Assembly (NCBI GenBank): GCA_002049455.2
Contig: KV918880.1
Coordinates: 124,001-188,000, forward strand
Length of the DNA stretch: 64,000 nucleotides
Direction: 5' to 3'
Source of the DNA: Porphyra umbilicalis
Lineage: Eukaryota > Rhodophyta > Bangiophyceae > Bangiales > Bangiaceae
The position numbers and the translations under genes were made by a program. The notes beneath the pieces were generated by a model. It made no database searches, was not told the origin of the DNA, and saw only the letters and a list, made by a program, of their open reading frames with translations. Of the stretch, positions 53,943 through 64,000 are shown piece by piece. Position 1 is the first letter of the stretch. Each line of letters opens with the position of its first letter.

Positions 53943-55895
53943 TCAGCGGCGGCCGCGCCCGGCGGCGGCGGCCGCGCCCGGCGGCGGCGGCGGCGCCCGG
54001 CGGCAAAGGCGGCAGCCAGCGGCGAAGGCGGTGGCAGAGGGTCCATCTGTGGGGCGCGAGAATCCCTGGTTTTCACCAAAGGCAGCCGTGGCGGTGGCAG
54101 CGGCAGCGGCGTCAGGGGCGGCGGCGGCGGCCACCAACGCCGCAGCGCCCGTGGTGCATCCTGTGGCGGCACCGCCGGAAGACCACGGCCAAGCGCGCTC
54201 GCCGACTTGACTGTTGCCAAACCGTGTCTGGTCTATCATTGCGATGACAAGTGACGAGGCGAACCCCAGTCTGATGTTGTCAGCTGTCCCGAGAAGGCCA
54301 CATTACAGTCATTATTCGCTTATGTGCCATTCACTTGGAGAGCATGCTCTACAAGTGAATGGCCCCTAGAGCCTCAGGACCGCGATCTCTCGCAATCTCG
54401 GTCTGCAAGAGGGTGCTACTTTTGTGGCGCACCCCTGCCATGAAAACGCATATCGACTGTACATGAGTGGACCGCTGCAGAAAGACGACGGGCCGAGAAA
54501 AAAAAAATGTTTTAGGATGTCTCATTTTTGGGACACGCACCATATGCATAGGTTTGCTCTAATCGCAAGCCAAGGTCAAGTCGTGAAATAGATGTTGTCC
54601 AGACCGACTGAAAACCATCGATTTTGCAATGTGGATGCGATTGATTGGATGTGCAAGGACTGACCATCAAACCGACCAAGGCCATCCATTCTATACAACG
54701 TGGCTGCCTCAGCGTTGAGAACGCGATTGGATCCCCACTCTATTTAGACGCTTCGTTAACAACACTGGCGTTTGCGAACGATTGCGTTGCAAAATCCGAA
54801 CTGCTGGGCTAGAGCTCTAACAAATTTGGGGGATCAGCAGTACTTGGTACAGTACCATCGCGCAACCGTGGAAGTCACCACAGATCACATCGACTGACCC
54901 GCCACGGCCCCGCGTGGCACCACGACCGCGGGCGGGCGCGTAGCCAGGCGGCCGCGACAGCGGGTGACGCATGTGGGAAGCCACGCCCCCCCCCCCGCCC
55001 AAAAAAAAGTGCACCCGCGCAAACGCGTATCCGGCATACGACCGCGTCGCCACCTGCCCGCCGCAGGTGGGCGCGTGCCCGCCCGCCAACCCGGTGCGCC
55101 ACACCCCACCGAGACTCAGTGCGCGCGGCTGCGGCCGCGTGGCGGCCCGCCGACGTGGCGGGGTCGTGCCGGGGGGCGGACCCACCGTCGCCGCCGCCGC
55201 GGCGGGCCGTTCAACTTTGCATCGACGGCGAGCAAGGGAGGGCCCTGCATCCCCCGTTGCGTCACGAGCGGGACCGTCAAGGGACCCACAACGCGGGCGC
55301 GCGGCGGGTCGGCTGCAGGGTGGCGCCCCGGCCGCCGCCGTGGGACCCCCCCGCGCCCTCCCCCGCTGGCCACACGCGCGCGCGCGGCCCGGCTTGAGGG
55401 AGCCGCCCCTGTGGTCGCACGGGCAGGGGGGATAGAGAGGCGCCGGAGTGGACGTGAGATTTTTTTGCAGGGAAGCCCCGTGTGAGTGGCCATATGGATG
55501 CAAGGCGACTCCAATCCCCGCTCAACTCCCGCCCCGTGCTGCCGCCACCGTAGCGGTATGGGCGCACGCGTCGCCTGCGCGACGCCTCGCGGCAGGGTGC
55601 GGCGGTTGGAACTTGCGGGGGGCCGTACTATGCAGTCGCCGCGCGGCGCGCCGAGGCGAGCGGACGCGTTTAAGGCGGCGCGTCGGGCCGCGGCGGCGCA
55701 CACGAGCCGGCTCTACAGACCGCCCCGCAACGCGCTCGCCATCTCCGCCCTCCGCGCCGCTGTGTCCCCACTCAACCGACGACGTTGGCTCTCTTGACGA
55801 CTCTGCTGCTTGGTCACCGCCCCGCTCCTCCCTCCACACCGCCCTGCCCTCACGCGCCACCGCTCCACACCGACCACCGACCACCACCAACGATC
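53943..55895. other. Unassigned DNA between the transposon block and the host genes
   Basis: Bases 53943-54200 are a GCGGCGGCCGCGCCCGGC-type array. Bases 54326-54363 form a hairpin (GCCATTCACTTG and complement). Bases 54822-54839 carry the TGCTGATCCCCC end motif, inverted. Bases 54900-55440 are GC-rich with frames open on both strands and no recognised protein. Bases 55500-55895 should contain the promoter and 5' UTR of the Hint gene; I see no TATA box. Confidence 0.4.
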
Positions 55896-56966
55896 ATGGC
55901 GCCGATGGCCAAGAAGGCGGCGGCGACGGCCGCCATGGCGGGCATTGTCGCCCTCTCCGTCACGCCCTCCATCTCGGGCGCGCCGACGGCGGGCGCGCCC
56001 GCTGGGGGCGCGCCCGCCACCTACCCCCGCCTGACGGCGGCGGCGCTCGCTGAGCTCGACGCGTCCCACCAGGTGGTTGTCAATAACCCCGACGATGCCT
56101 CGTCGGCCCGCTCCGACGCCGAGTCGGCCCGGTCGGAAGCCGAGTCGGAAGCCGCCTCTGACGCTGAGTCGGCGGCCTCGGAAGCGGCGTCGGACGCCGA
56201 GTCGGACGCCGAGTCGGCCGCCTCGGACGCCGAGTCGGCCGCCTCGGACGGCGTGGTCGGCGACTCCCCGATTGTCGAGGAGGAGCCCGACTGCTTCCCC
56301 GCCGCCGCCACCGCCGAGTTGGCCGACGGGCGGGTGGTGGCCATGGCCGACCTGGCCGTTGGCGACAAGGTGCGTGTCGCGGCGGGCGACGGGCCCGCCG
56401 CCTTTTCGGCCGTCTTTCTCTTTACCCACAAGCTGCCGACACCGCCGCGGTCGTACGTGCGGCTGACCACGTCGGAGGGCGGGGCGGCGCTTACCGCCTC
56501 GGCGGGGCACTATGTGTATGCGGGCGGGCGGCTGGTGGCGGCTGCCGCCGTGGCCGTGGGGGACACGCTGCAGGTGGTGGCGCCGGGGGGCGGGTGGGCC
56601 ACCGCCACGGTGACGGGCGTGCGCCGCGTCGACGCGGCGGGGCTGTACAACCCCCAGACGCTCCACGGGGATATTGTGGTGGATGGCGTGCGCGCGTCGA
56701 CTTTCACGACGGCGGTCGAGCCGGCGGTGGCGTCGGCGCTGCTTGCGCCCCTGCGCGCCGTGTACCGGTCGACGGGGCGGTCGGTGGGGCTCCTCGAGGG
56801 GGGGGTGGGGTGTTTACGGCGCTCGTGCCGCGTGGCAAGGCCGTGTGTTAGGGGCGTGATGTGGGGCGGGTTTGAGGGGGGGGGGGGGGTCGGGGACGCT
56901 GCCGTGGAAGCAAACGATGGGACAGAACCAAGAGGTGGGAGAGGGGTACCACGGACGGTGGGATGA
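55896..56966 (+). CDS. Secreted Hint (hedgehog/intein-type) domain protein
   Basis: Single exon, 356 aa from the first ATG. Residues 1-28 look like a signal peptide (KK, then AAATAAMAGIVALSV). Residues 69-118 are an Ser/Ala/Asp/Glu repeat (SDAESA units). A Hint domain runs from about 133 to 272: Cys133 in CFPAAATAELADGR, VGDKVRVA, SEGGAALTASAGHYVY with Ser202-x-x-His205 in place of the usual Thr-x-x-His, AVAVGDTLQVV, and a hedgehog-like end block GLYNPQTLHGDIVVDGVRAS. Family knowledge: Hint domains cleave the chain before the Cys through a thioester. Here the residues before it are acidic (EEEPD), not Gly. After a G-run near 56794 the frame becomes unconvincing; one base shift would give GVFTALVPRGKAVC and a stop at about 56851. 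The autoprocessing role is inferred. Confidence 0.85.
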   Translation: MAPMAKKAAATAAMAGIVALSVTPSISGAPTAGAPAGGAPATYPRLTAAALAELDASHQVVVNNPDDASSARSDAESARSEAESEAASDAESAASEAASDAESDAESAASDAESAASDGVVGDSPIVEEEPDCFPAAATAELADGRVVAMADLAVGDKVRVAAGDGPAAFSAVFLFTHKLPTPPRSYVRLTTSEGGAALTASAGHYVYAGGRLVAAAAVAVGDTLQVVAPGGGWATATVTGVRRVDAAGLYNPQTLHGDIVVDGVRASTFTTAVEPAVASALLAPLRAVYRSTGRSVGLLEGGVGCLRRSCRVARPCVRGVMWGGFEGGGGVGDAAVEANDGTEPRGGRGVPRTVG

Positions 56967-57096
56967 CCCACAGAGGGTGTTGCTTTGGTGTGCCCCTACA
57001 AGATGAACAGAAACAGGCGCGAGACTGCAAAGCTCCTACACTCGAGCACTCGGCTCCCTCAACGGATCTTCCCGGCCCACCCCTCCACCCCCCTAG

Positions 57097-58120
57097 CTAG
57101 TAGACTTCGTTCATCTCCTCAAACCCCCCCGCCGTCTTGCCCCCATACCGTTCCATCTGCACGAGCACCACGCGCCCGACAATCGGCGCGTCGCCGCGCG
57201 TCTCGGCGCTACCGACCTCCAACCCCCCGCCCGGCGCCGCCCACACAAAAAAACCGCCCTTGACCCACCGGGTCCCACTCCGGTCCACGGCCACGAGGCA
57301 GTCGTGGTCGCGCCCGTCCTCAAACCCGACGCCGAGGCCGCTGCCCGGCGCCCACAAGCCGACCAAATCGGGGGCGTCCCCCACGGCGTCCGTCTCCCCG
57401 CCGCCGACGGCAGCGACGGCGCCCGCCCACCCGCCGCCCGCGCCGACCGCAAACGCCCCCCGCCCGGTCGCGGCGGTGAGGCAGGGGGCGGCCGCAAAGG
57501 CCGCCGCCGACACCTCCCCGAGGCGCCCGGCAATGGCGACCACCCGGGGGGACGCGTCGGCCCGCTCCGTGGCGGCCAAGGGGAGGAACCGCGAGCGGCT
57601 GCCGTGCACGCCGAGGCCGAGGGTGGGGGCGTAGGCCGAGGGGGGGCGGGAGACGTCAGCGTGCGGGGGGGGGGGGGGGAGGGGGGGAGGTGACGGCCGT
57701 GGCCAGCGATGCCGCCGCCACCGCCGCGATGGGGGGGGGGGGGGGGGGGGGACCCCCGCGGGCCGTGGCGGCAACGCCACGGGCGACGGCGGCGGCGGCG
57801 CACCCGCCGCGGGTGCCACCGGCGGCGGCACCGCAGCTGCGGGGGCGGGAGCGGGGGCGGGGGTAGGGGCAGCGGCGCCCCCCCCCGCCCCCCCCCCCCG
57901 CGCGACGCCGCCGCCTTGGCCGCCTTGAGCGCCGCCAGCTGCGCCATGACGCGCGCGATTTCCGCCTGCCGGTCGAGGGCGGCCACAACGACCGCCGGGC
58001 GGCGGCGCGCCCGCGGCTGCGTGGCGCGGTGGGGGGGGGGGTGGGCGGGCGCCGCGCACGCCCGACCGCCGGCGGGCGGCCGACGGCGGGGGTGACGGGG
58101 AGGGGCGTGGCAAAGGCCAT
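57097..58120 (-). CDS. Unknown Pro/Ala-rich protein, convergent with the Hint gene
   Basis: The C-terminal 190 codons (57097 to about 57665) are clearly protein-like (FLPLAATERADASPRVVAIA, PDLVGLWAPGSGLGVGFEDG, RDHDCLVAVDRSGTRWVKGG) and end at 57097. Upstream, a coiled segment DRQAEIARVMAQLAALKAAK lies in another frame (about 57.9-58.0 kb). A plausible start, MAFATPLPVTPAVGRPPAVG, transit-peptide-like, lies in a third frame at 58120. The frames change at long G/C runs (57662-57680, 57728-57752, 58030-58041), so base-count errors or introns are likely and the exact structure is unresolved. Its stop lies about 130 bp from the annotated Hint stop. Function not recognised. Confidence 0.5.
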
Positions 58121-58990
58121 GGCGGGGGTGGGGGGGGGGGGGGGGTGGGCAGCCGGAAGAGGCGAGCAAGCAGAGGGAGGGCGGTTGGGTGGAACAGACC
58201 CGGTGGCGGGCGCGGCGGGGACGGGCGGCAGCGGTGGCGGGGGGGGGGGGGGCGGCGCGACGGGCAGAGGGGGGGGGGGGGACGGCGGCGGCGCGACGGG
58301 GAGGTCGGCGGGCCGGGCGGCGTCGGCGTCAAGAGCCACCATCCGAGATCGGCTCCCCGTCGGCGCGGGACGAGTATTTCAAAGCGTCGGCCGCGTTGGA
58401 GTACCGCACTTGTACCGCACTTCTCTAAACGGGTTTGGCCACGAGTTGCGGAGGGTTCGCGTTGTTGAACAAACTGTGTTTGTGCCCCGTCCTGTACACA
58501 CACCGACGGTTCAGGGATTTTATGCAATCAAGAAAATGAGACATCCCTTTGCTGACCCCTTCGTGCGCTTTTGACACGGTGCAAGCCGGTGGTGGCCACT
58601 GACGGCGGCGGTGACGGCGGCGGTGACGGCGGCGGCCGCGCGGTGACGTTGCTGGCGGATGCCCAGACGGTCGAACTGACGTCGCAATGGACCCCAAATG
58701 CAGGGCAGCGGGAGGCCTGCACCACCGCCCGTGGCCCCGGCAGCAGTGAGGGTGAGCGACAACCTCTGTCTGGCAGAGTCCGACGACGGGGGTGGCGGTG
58801 GGGCAACCCAGGCTGCCATTTTTTTTTGCAAACAATTCAAAAGAACCCAGTCACCGTACGGGCAACGGCAGCGAAGCAAAAAGCACGATGAAACCGACAC
58901 GTTCCAACACACGACGCGCACGACACCCACCGTGCAACAAGCAGGCCTCTCTGCCCATCCCCCCTCATGACCACCACACCTCGCCACCGC
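58121..58990. other. Spacer between the unknown gene and the gamma-lyase
   Basis: Bases 58230-58290 are G-runs. Bases 58600-58640 hold a short GGCGGCGGTGAC tandem repeat. The rest should hold the 5' region of the minus-strand unknown gene and the 3' UTR of the lyase gene. No other gene is supported. Confidence 0.4.
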
Positions 58991-61112
58991 TCACTCATGT
59001 GGCCGCTTGACACCCGTCACTTTGGGTGGAGCGGCAGCCGCCCCAACCGCCCCGGTAGCGGGTGCCGCGGTCGCCGGCGCCCCACCGTCAATCACCGCCT
59101 TGGCCGCGTCGAGCGCCTGGGTGATGTCCGCGACCACGTCCGCCGCGTCCTCAATCCCCACCGACAGCCGCACCATGCCATCGTCAATCCCGAGCTCCGC
59201 CCGCACCTCGGGCGGGAGCGACGCGTGCGTCATCAGCGCCGGGTGCTCGACGAGGGACTCAACGCCGCCGAGGCTCACCGCCAGCGTCACCACGGATAGG
59301 GCGCCGAGGAAGGCGCGGGCGGCGGGGAGCCCCCCGCGCAGCCAAAACGTCATCATGCCCCCGCCGCCCCGCATCTGCATGGTCGCCACCGCGTGCGACG
59401 GGTGGCTGGCCAGCCCCGGGTAGAGCACCTTCCGCACGGCAGGGTGGGCTTCTACGGCGGCCGCTACGGCCGCCCCGTTGGTGCTGTGGGCGACCATGCG
59501 GAGGGCAAGCGTCTTGAGGCCGCGACTCGCGAGGAAGCAGTCAAAGGGGGACGGCGTGGCGCCCATGTTGATTTGCAAGTGCCGCAGGCGAACCGCCAGG
59601 GCGGCGTCCGACGTGACGAGGGCACCCATGACCAGGTCCGAGTGGCCTCCAATGTACTTGGAGACAGAGTGGAAGACGACGTCCGCGCCAAGCGCCAGGG
59701 GGGACTGTAGGTAGGGCGATGCAAAAGTGTTGTCGACAACCAGCAAAGCGCCGACGGCGTGGGCGGCAGCCGCCACCGCCTCGATGGACGTAATTTTCAT
59801 GGTCGGGTTGGTTGGCGTCTCGAGCCAAACCAGGCGGGTGGTCGGAAGGATGGCCGCCTCCAACGCGCCGGGGGCGGCCATGTCACAAAAGGTGAAGTTG
59901 AGGCCCATTGGGGTCGCGATACGACTGTACGTTGACGACAACAACAAAACAAGAAGAGCGGACAACAACCAGGGGGCGTACGACAGAAGAGAACTCGGTA
60001 GATATGAACGTCGCCCAGCAGTACAGCAGTCAGAACTCGGTCTCCCGTTGGGCCACCGCTAGGGTCCCCAGCAGCACGCGTGGGAGTGGGAAACAAGAGC
60101 AGCGCGACTAGGAACTAGACACGGCCAAACGCACGTAAAATATTGTTGCGTGCCCGCATAGACATCATCGATAGAGACGACATGGTCCCCGGCCTTGAGC
60201 GTATGCATCATTGTCACGGTGGCGGCTTGACCGCTGGCAAAAGCAAACCCGTCTGCAATTGGCACCACAGTGCATCCAGGAACACCCCATCAACCCGACA
60301 GGGCTCACAACAAGCATCCACCGGCGTTGACAATAAGGAGAGCATTAACATAACGTCCCGCACTACCCAGAAGAGCTTCTTGGGAAACAAGCACACGCAC
60401 TCGCGCGCACACGCACAAGTGCATCAGGGAGTCCTCTCTACACACGCATGCAGCCGAACACGAATGCCAACACCCAAAGCACCGCGACACAGTCAACGTA
60501 CGCTTCCCACCCTCCAGCGACGCGAGGCAGGCCTCGAAACCATCACGGTTGGGGTTGCTCAGGCGACTGTACATGTGGTCCTTCTTGACCAGGCCGGGCA
60601 TGGCAAAAGCTACGCGAACATGGCGAGGTGTCAAACGCAACCAGGGCAGAACAGCAAGCAGCGACCGAGAAGCACAAGGAACGTTCCCAAACATCGTCAG
60701 CTTCGTTCCTGGGAGCGCGTTCACCAAGTAGCTGCTTACGCCGAGTGAACAGCCCCAAGCCCTCCCATATCCACCTCACCACAGGATGCCCGGCAACTGC
60801 AAAGTCCGCCCTACCTCAACGAACGCATGCTTCACTCACCCCCACAGCTCTCTCAGCAGCCATCTTCGTGTGTTGCTTCCAGGCAGCCCCAACAGCGTAC
60901 ACCAACATACTCGAGCTGACTGAAATGGGCGGCACGACCGCCCCACTACCAGGGTCGGGTGGGCAGCCGACGTGAATGGCACGCGTCGCGAAGCCCAGTG
61001 TCGGCACCGCGGGGCCGACATTGGCCGCGCCGCCGGCGACCGACGCGGCGGCGGGTGCCGCAGCGAGCGTCGCCGCGGGACCACCATTGGCCGCGTCCCC
61101 ATTCATCATCAT
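58991..61112 (-). CDS. CTH: Cystathionine gamma-lyase, four exons
   Basis: Exons on the minus strand are 61112-60911, 60609-60502, 60252-60135 and 59924-58991. Introns are 301, 249 and 210 bp with GTATGT, GTACGT and GTGCGT donors and AG acceptors. The joins are in phase and give 453 aa. Joined motifs fit the Cys/Met-metabolism PLP family: ATRAIHVG, PPISVSSTF, YSRLSNPNRD, LEGGKHGFAFASGQAA, DDVYAGTQQYF, ETPTNPT, VVDNTFASP (Asp207) and SVSKYIGGHSD (PLP Lys232). Asp207 and Lys232 are 25 apart, as in human CTH (187/212). ESLVEHPALMTHAS near the C-terminus favours gamma-lyase over gamma-synthase, though the two are close. There is an Ala/Gly-rich N-terminal extension of about 40 aa and an Ala/Pro tail of about 28 aa. 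Cytosolic role: cystathionine to cysteine (transsulfuration, H2S production). Confidence 0.93.
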
Positions 61113-62660
61113 GCGTCTCGAAGAAAAGAGAGAGGCGTAGCGGCCGTGGGTGAAGAGAGCGAGCGAGGCAAGTAGGTACAAGACCGGTAGTGAAGAGGGC
61201 GCGAGCAGGGTGGTGTGCACTCAGCAAACCACTCACCCTCATCCCCAAAGCCGTCAGCCGCGCTTCTTCATCCCCCGACCCACAGGTTCCACAGCGCTGG
61301 GAGGCGGCGCGGCTGTGCTCGCCAAGGGCGCTGCGACAGCAAAAACGCGATCGCTCCGCATACCGTAGGCTTCCACTCGCTCGTGCCTGCACGCCTCGGG
61401 GGCGCAACCGACCGGTTGCGAGCATTGCCAGTGTTGGCAATTGTTGGCGACCGCTGACAAAGGTGTAAGGCATTCTGACTTGAGCGAGGGATCAATCGGC
61501 TCTGGTCAGATGTGTTGCCCAATTGGAGCTGTCTGAACGCTCATTACGTGGAGACCCGTTTCGAATCGTCCGTCCACCAGGCTTTGCAATGCCACGTGTA
61601 GGCGTAAAATGAACATACTTCCTGCTCATTGTGCTCTTTCTGCTCCGTACAGCCGTTCTCCTAAGAATCCCGCACTTGAACTGTTGCAAAATAGTTCCCA
61701 ATCGGCCTCTGCGGGGTCGTAGAGGCCGATTTGGAACTCTGTTGCAACTGTTGGAGTGCGGGATTTTTTTGGAGAACGGCTGTACGAGCTCAGTGCGACG
61801 CCGATGGCAAAGGCGACTCATGGACACAAGGACGCTCCTTTGCCATATGCTCAGCAGACAGGACTGCCTTGCATGCTCAGCTCTTGTGCCGAATGAGAAT
61901 CAGATGCTGCTAGCTCGTCTGTTTCTGTTACAGCCGGAGAGGCCACCAGACTGCAGTCTTGTCACAGCTGTGGACTGGTCAGAGAGGAAGTCACAACGTG
62001 ATCTTGACACCTCGAACCAAGTAGTCTGGCCCGGCGAGTGCATGAACACAACGTCATGCTTTGTACCGTTCTGTGCGCACCGATCTGTTGGCGGATGATT
62101 CGTCAAGTGGTCAGACGCATCATTTTTCTCTCCAACAAAATGAACCACCGCACTCGCCGTAGAAGCGGCGCACATGTTGGTACTGTACCGGCGCCGACGA
62201 AGTTGAAGCATGAAGAGATTAATCATTCAAATTTTCAAACACAGACCAGCCCTGGTTCAGTGAGTTCTGTAGTGTTTCTTAGTTAGGCTTGTCTCGTGAG
62301 GGGAAGTAAAGTCCACGTGGCGCGTGTTCATGTGGGCGTGACTGCTGACAGACCGGTCGCGTGGCCTCGTCTGCGGCCACCCTGCAATGCCTGCACGATT
62401 GGCGTCAGGACCTGGCCTGCGACCGCCTGGCGCTCATCCTGCCCAAACAATTTCCACCAGGCGAGGAGAGGCGGTGCTGTTCGCCCTCCCTTGCTTTAAA
62501 CGCTCCTTGCTCGCCACTTGCAGTGCGGGCGGGCTTCACGTCTGGTTCCCTTCAAGCGCTCCAGGTATCTTCACCTGTTGCCGTCTTCTCCCCTCGCTCG
62601 CCCACCCGCCTCTTCCCCCACTTCATCTCCACTTGGCTGTCCTTCTCCCCCCTCGCCACG
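61113..62660. other. Divergent promoter region between CTH and Costars genes
   Basis: About 1.5 kb separates the two start codons. It holds the MITE at 61651-61782. No further gene or RNA is seen. The last 150 bp before 62661 are pyrimidine-rich (CCTTCTCCCCCCTCGCCACG), which could be the Costars 5' UTR. Confidence 0.45.
61651..61782. mobile_element. 132-bp foldback MITE with TA duplication
   Basis: CAGCCGTTCTCC at the left and GGAGAACGGCTG at the right lie between TA dinucleotides (61649-61650 and 61783-61784). Nearly the whole element pairs with itself (AATCCCGCAC/GTGCGGGATT, GTTGCAA/TTGCAAC, ATCGGCCTCT/AGAGGCCGAT). TA target and short ends point to the Tc1/mariner group. Confidence 0.85.
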
Positions 62661-63356
62661 ATGGACGTGGACCATGAGGTCAACCTGCTGAAGGAAGAGA
62701 TCGTTCGCCTTGGATCCAAGAATGATAAGGGTGTGACCAGGTATGTTTGTTTCGAGGGGGAGTGGACAAGTGAAGGTCGTTGACGGGCGCGGAGTTGCCA
62801 GCAGTGTACATTTCAGCTGGGCCACCGGTGTGGTTGGCGCCAATGGTGTGTGCGCGAGATGTTTCTGGCGCCCGTCGGCAGGAGCATGACGCGATGTGTT
62901 GAGCGGGGAGGAGGATTGCCTGAGGGGCGACGGAAGAGTGGAGTTTGGTGTGACGACGATGGCGCTGAGAGGAAGGTGCACTATCGGACTGTCGAGGCGG
63001 CCACTTGGCTCGCGACTGGCCTGCCGGTGTTTGTTGATGTGGACGCTGACCCTTGCCCTGTGTTATGCCTGCCTGCCGCTCTCTGTTTCGACGCGGTGTC
63101 ACTCTGTCTTGCTGAGTTGTGGACTGTGTCTACAATTGCCTGTTCTCGTGCTCGTTCGTTGGCTTGCTACTTGGGGTTGTCTCCATCCCATAGCGTGCCC
63201 TTTGGGGTGCTCTTCCGCGACGAAAAGTGCGCCAATCTATTTGAGGCCCTGATGGGCACCCTCCGTGCCGCCAAGCGCCGCAAGGTCATCGACTTTGAGG
63301 GCGAGATGCTCTTCCAGGGCGTGCACGATGACGTGCCAGTGTCGCTCGTTGGTTGA
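62661..63356 (+). CDS. ABRACL: Costars family protein, two exons
   Basis: Exon 1 is 62661-62740 and exon 2 is 63194-63356, separated by a 452-bp GT-AG intron (GTATGT donor, CATAG acceptor). The join gives 80 aa, the usual Costars size. Seen: MDVDHEVNLLKEEIVRLGSK, then after the splice VPFGVLFRDEKCANLFEALM, GTLRAAKRRKVIDFEGEMLF and QGVHDDVPVSL. This matches the conserved Costars/ABRACL sequence along its whole length. Family knowledge: small cytosolic proteins related to the C-terminal actin-binding part of STARS, linked to actin dynamics and cell motility. The start context (CCACGATGG) is good. Confidence 0.95.
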
Positions 63357-64000
63357 GGCGGCCGCCCGTCGCCGCGTCGCGAGGCCGCCTAGCTGATGGC
63401 AATGGGAGCGCGGCTGCCTGCGTGGCAGCTTTGCTCTCTTTTTTTTGTGACCCTTCCTTCTTTTTTGCGGTGTACCAGCGAAAAAGCTGCTGCGCTTAGA
63501 CGAGCACGCGACTATGTTGATGGGGTGTGTATGGACTGAGCAATGTCCGTACAGAGACGAAGGTGGCATGGTACGGATAGCTTGCAGGAACTCGTCACTG
63601 AAAGGTCAAGAGCTACCTCCTACGTGAGCTCAGTGTCAGTGCCAGTCGTGTCCCCCGAGCGCTTGACTCCTGCTTCTGTTCCGTCTGTTCCTTGACCCAT
63701 TCTCCGCGCGAGAAACAGTTTGCTGTCCATTGTGTGCGGCTCCTATCAGAGCAAGTGCGATTGTCATGAAAGTCAGTTGCTGCTCCCCCGAGAAACCCAC
63801 AATACTCTCATGCTTTGCGGGGAGCCGCGATATAGGTCTCGACGTCCCACGCTGTGACCTCGGTGGTGTAAGGTTCAATCTAGTTTAACCAGTGTCAGCA
63901 TCAATCGACTTGTCAGCGAGAATCTGTCGTGACGAGGAGTCGAACCGGGCGAGCGTTGCCGTTCTTCGCGCCGCGCCGACGTCGTCCCATGTCCGACTTG
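63357..64000. other. 3' flank of Costars gene and unassigned DNA
   Basis: T-rich tracts at 63429-63465 may belong to the 3' UTR. No gene, tRNA or repeat boundary is supported to the end of the window. Confidence 0.4.

Noticed and set aside
54817-55503. A minus-strand frame of 228 codons upstream of the Hint gene
   Set aside because: Low-complexity Arg/Pro/Gly sequence with equally long frames opposite; no protein-like segment.
63925-64000. tRNA-like GGAGTCGAACC at the window end
   Set aside because: The T-stem does not pair and no anticodon arm or acceptor stem can be drawn in the remaining sequence.

Overview
The window looks like nuclear DNA of a GC-rich eukaryote. Host genes have few, short GT-AG introns (210 to 452 bp), coding sequence is rich in Ala, Gly and Pro, and transposons are dense and nested. 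A Hint (hedgehog/intein-type) protein gene, compact genes, long G/C runs and very high GC suggest an alga. A bangiophyte red alga such as Porphyra is my best guess, by inference only.

Layout. (1) 1-1732: GC-rich repeat DNA. (2) 1741-7180: a DNA transposon with 20-bp terminal inverted repeats and an 8-bp target duplication (7 of 8 matching). It carries a two-exon gene for a 912-aa transposase. The spacing of its catalytic and zinc residues matches the RAG1 core at four of the intervals compared. This is the most interesting item in the window. (3) 7.2-17.8 kb: gene-poor DNA with small TA-flanked or foldback elements, an Ala-rich coiled-coil pseudogene and a 2.3-kb inverted repeat. (4) 17.8-53.9 kb: one nested transposon block. 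A copia element (17796-23765) abuts a large imperfect palindrome (23766-33204) that is split by a Harbinger-like element (26442-31901). Beyond it lies a gag/protease LTR element on the minus strand (about 33.1-53.9 kb). Its gag is split by a second LTR element (34771-52652, duplication CTATC). That second element holds another Harbinger-like copy (35935-40990, TTA), a short hAT derivative (41015-41863, CATACCAC) and an 8.2-kb hAT with an open transposase gene (44061-52290, GTTATGAG). (5) 54-64 kb: compact host genes. These are a secreted Hint protein (+), an unknown Pro/Ala-rich protein (-, convergent), cystathionine gamma-lyase (-, four exons), and the small Costars/ABRACL actin-regulator family protein (+, two exons, divergent from the lyase).

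Relations. The host genes form no operon or pathway. The transposon block can be ordered by target duplications: the gag/protease element came first, then the second LTR element, then the three DNA transposons inside it. The recurrent GC-rich (GCC-type) minisatellites occur in many of these elements and in unassigned DNA. They explain most of the very long open frames on both strands, which I do not call genes.
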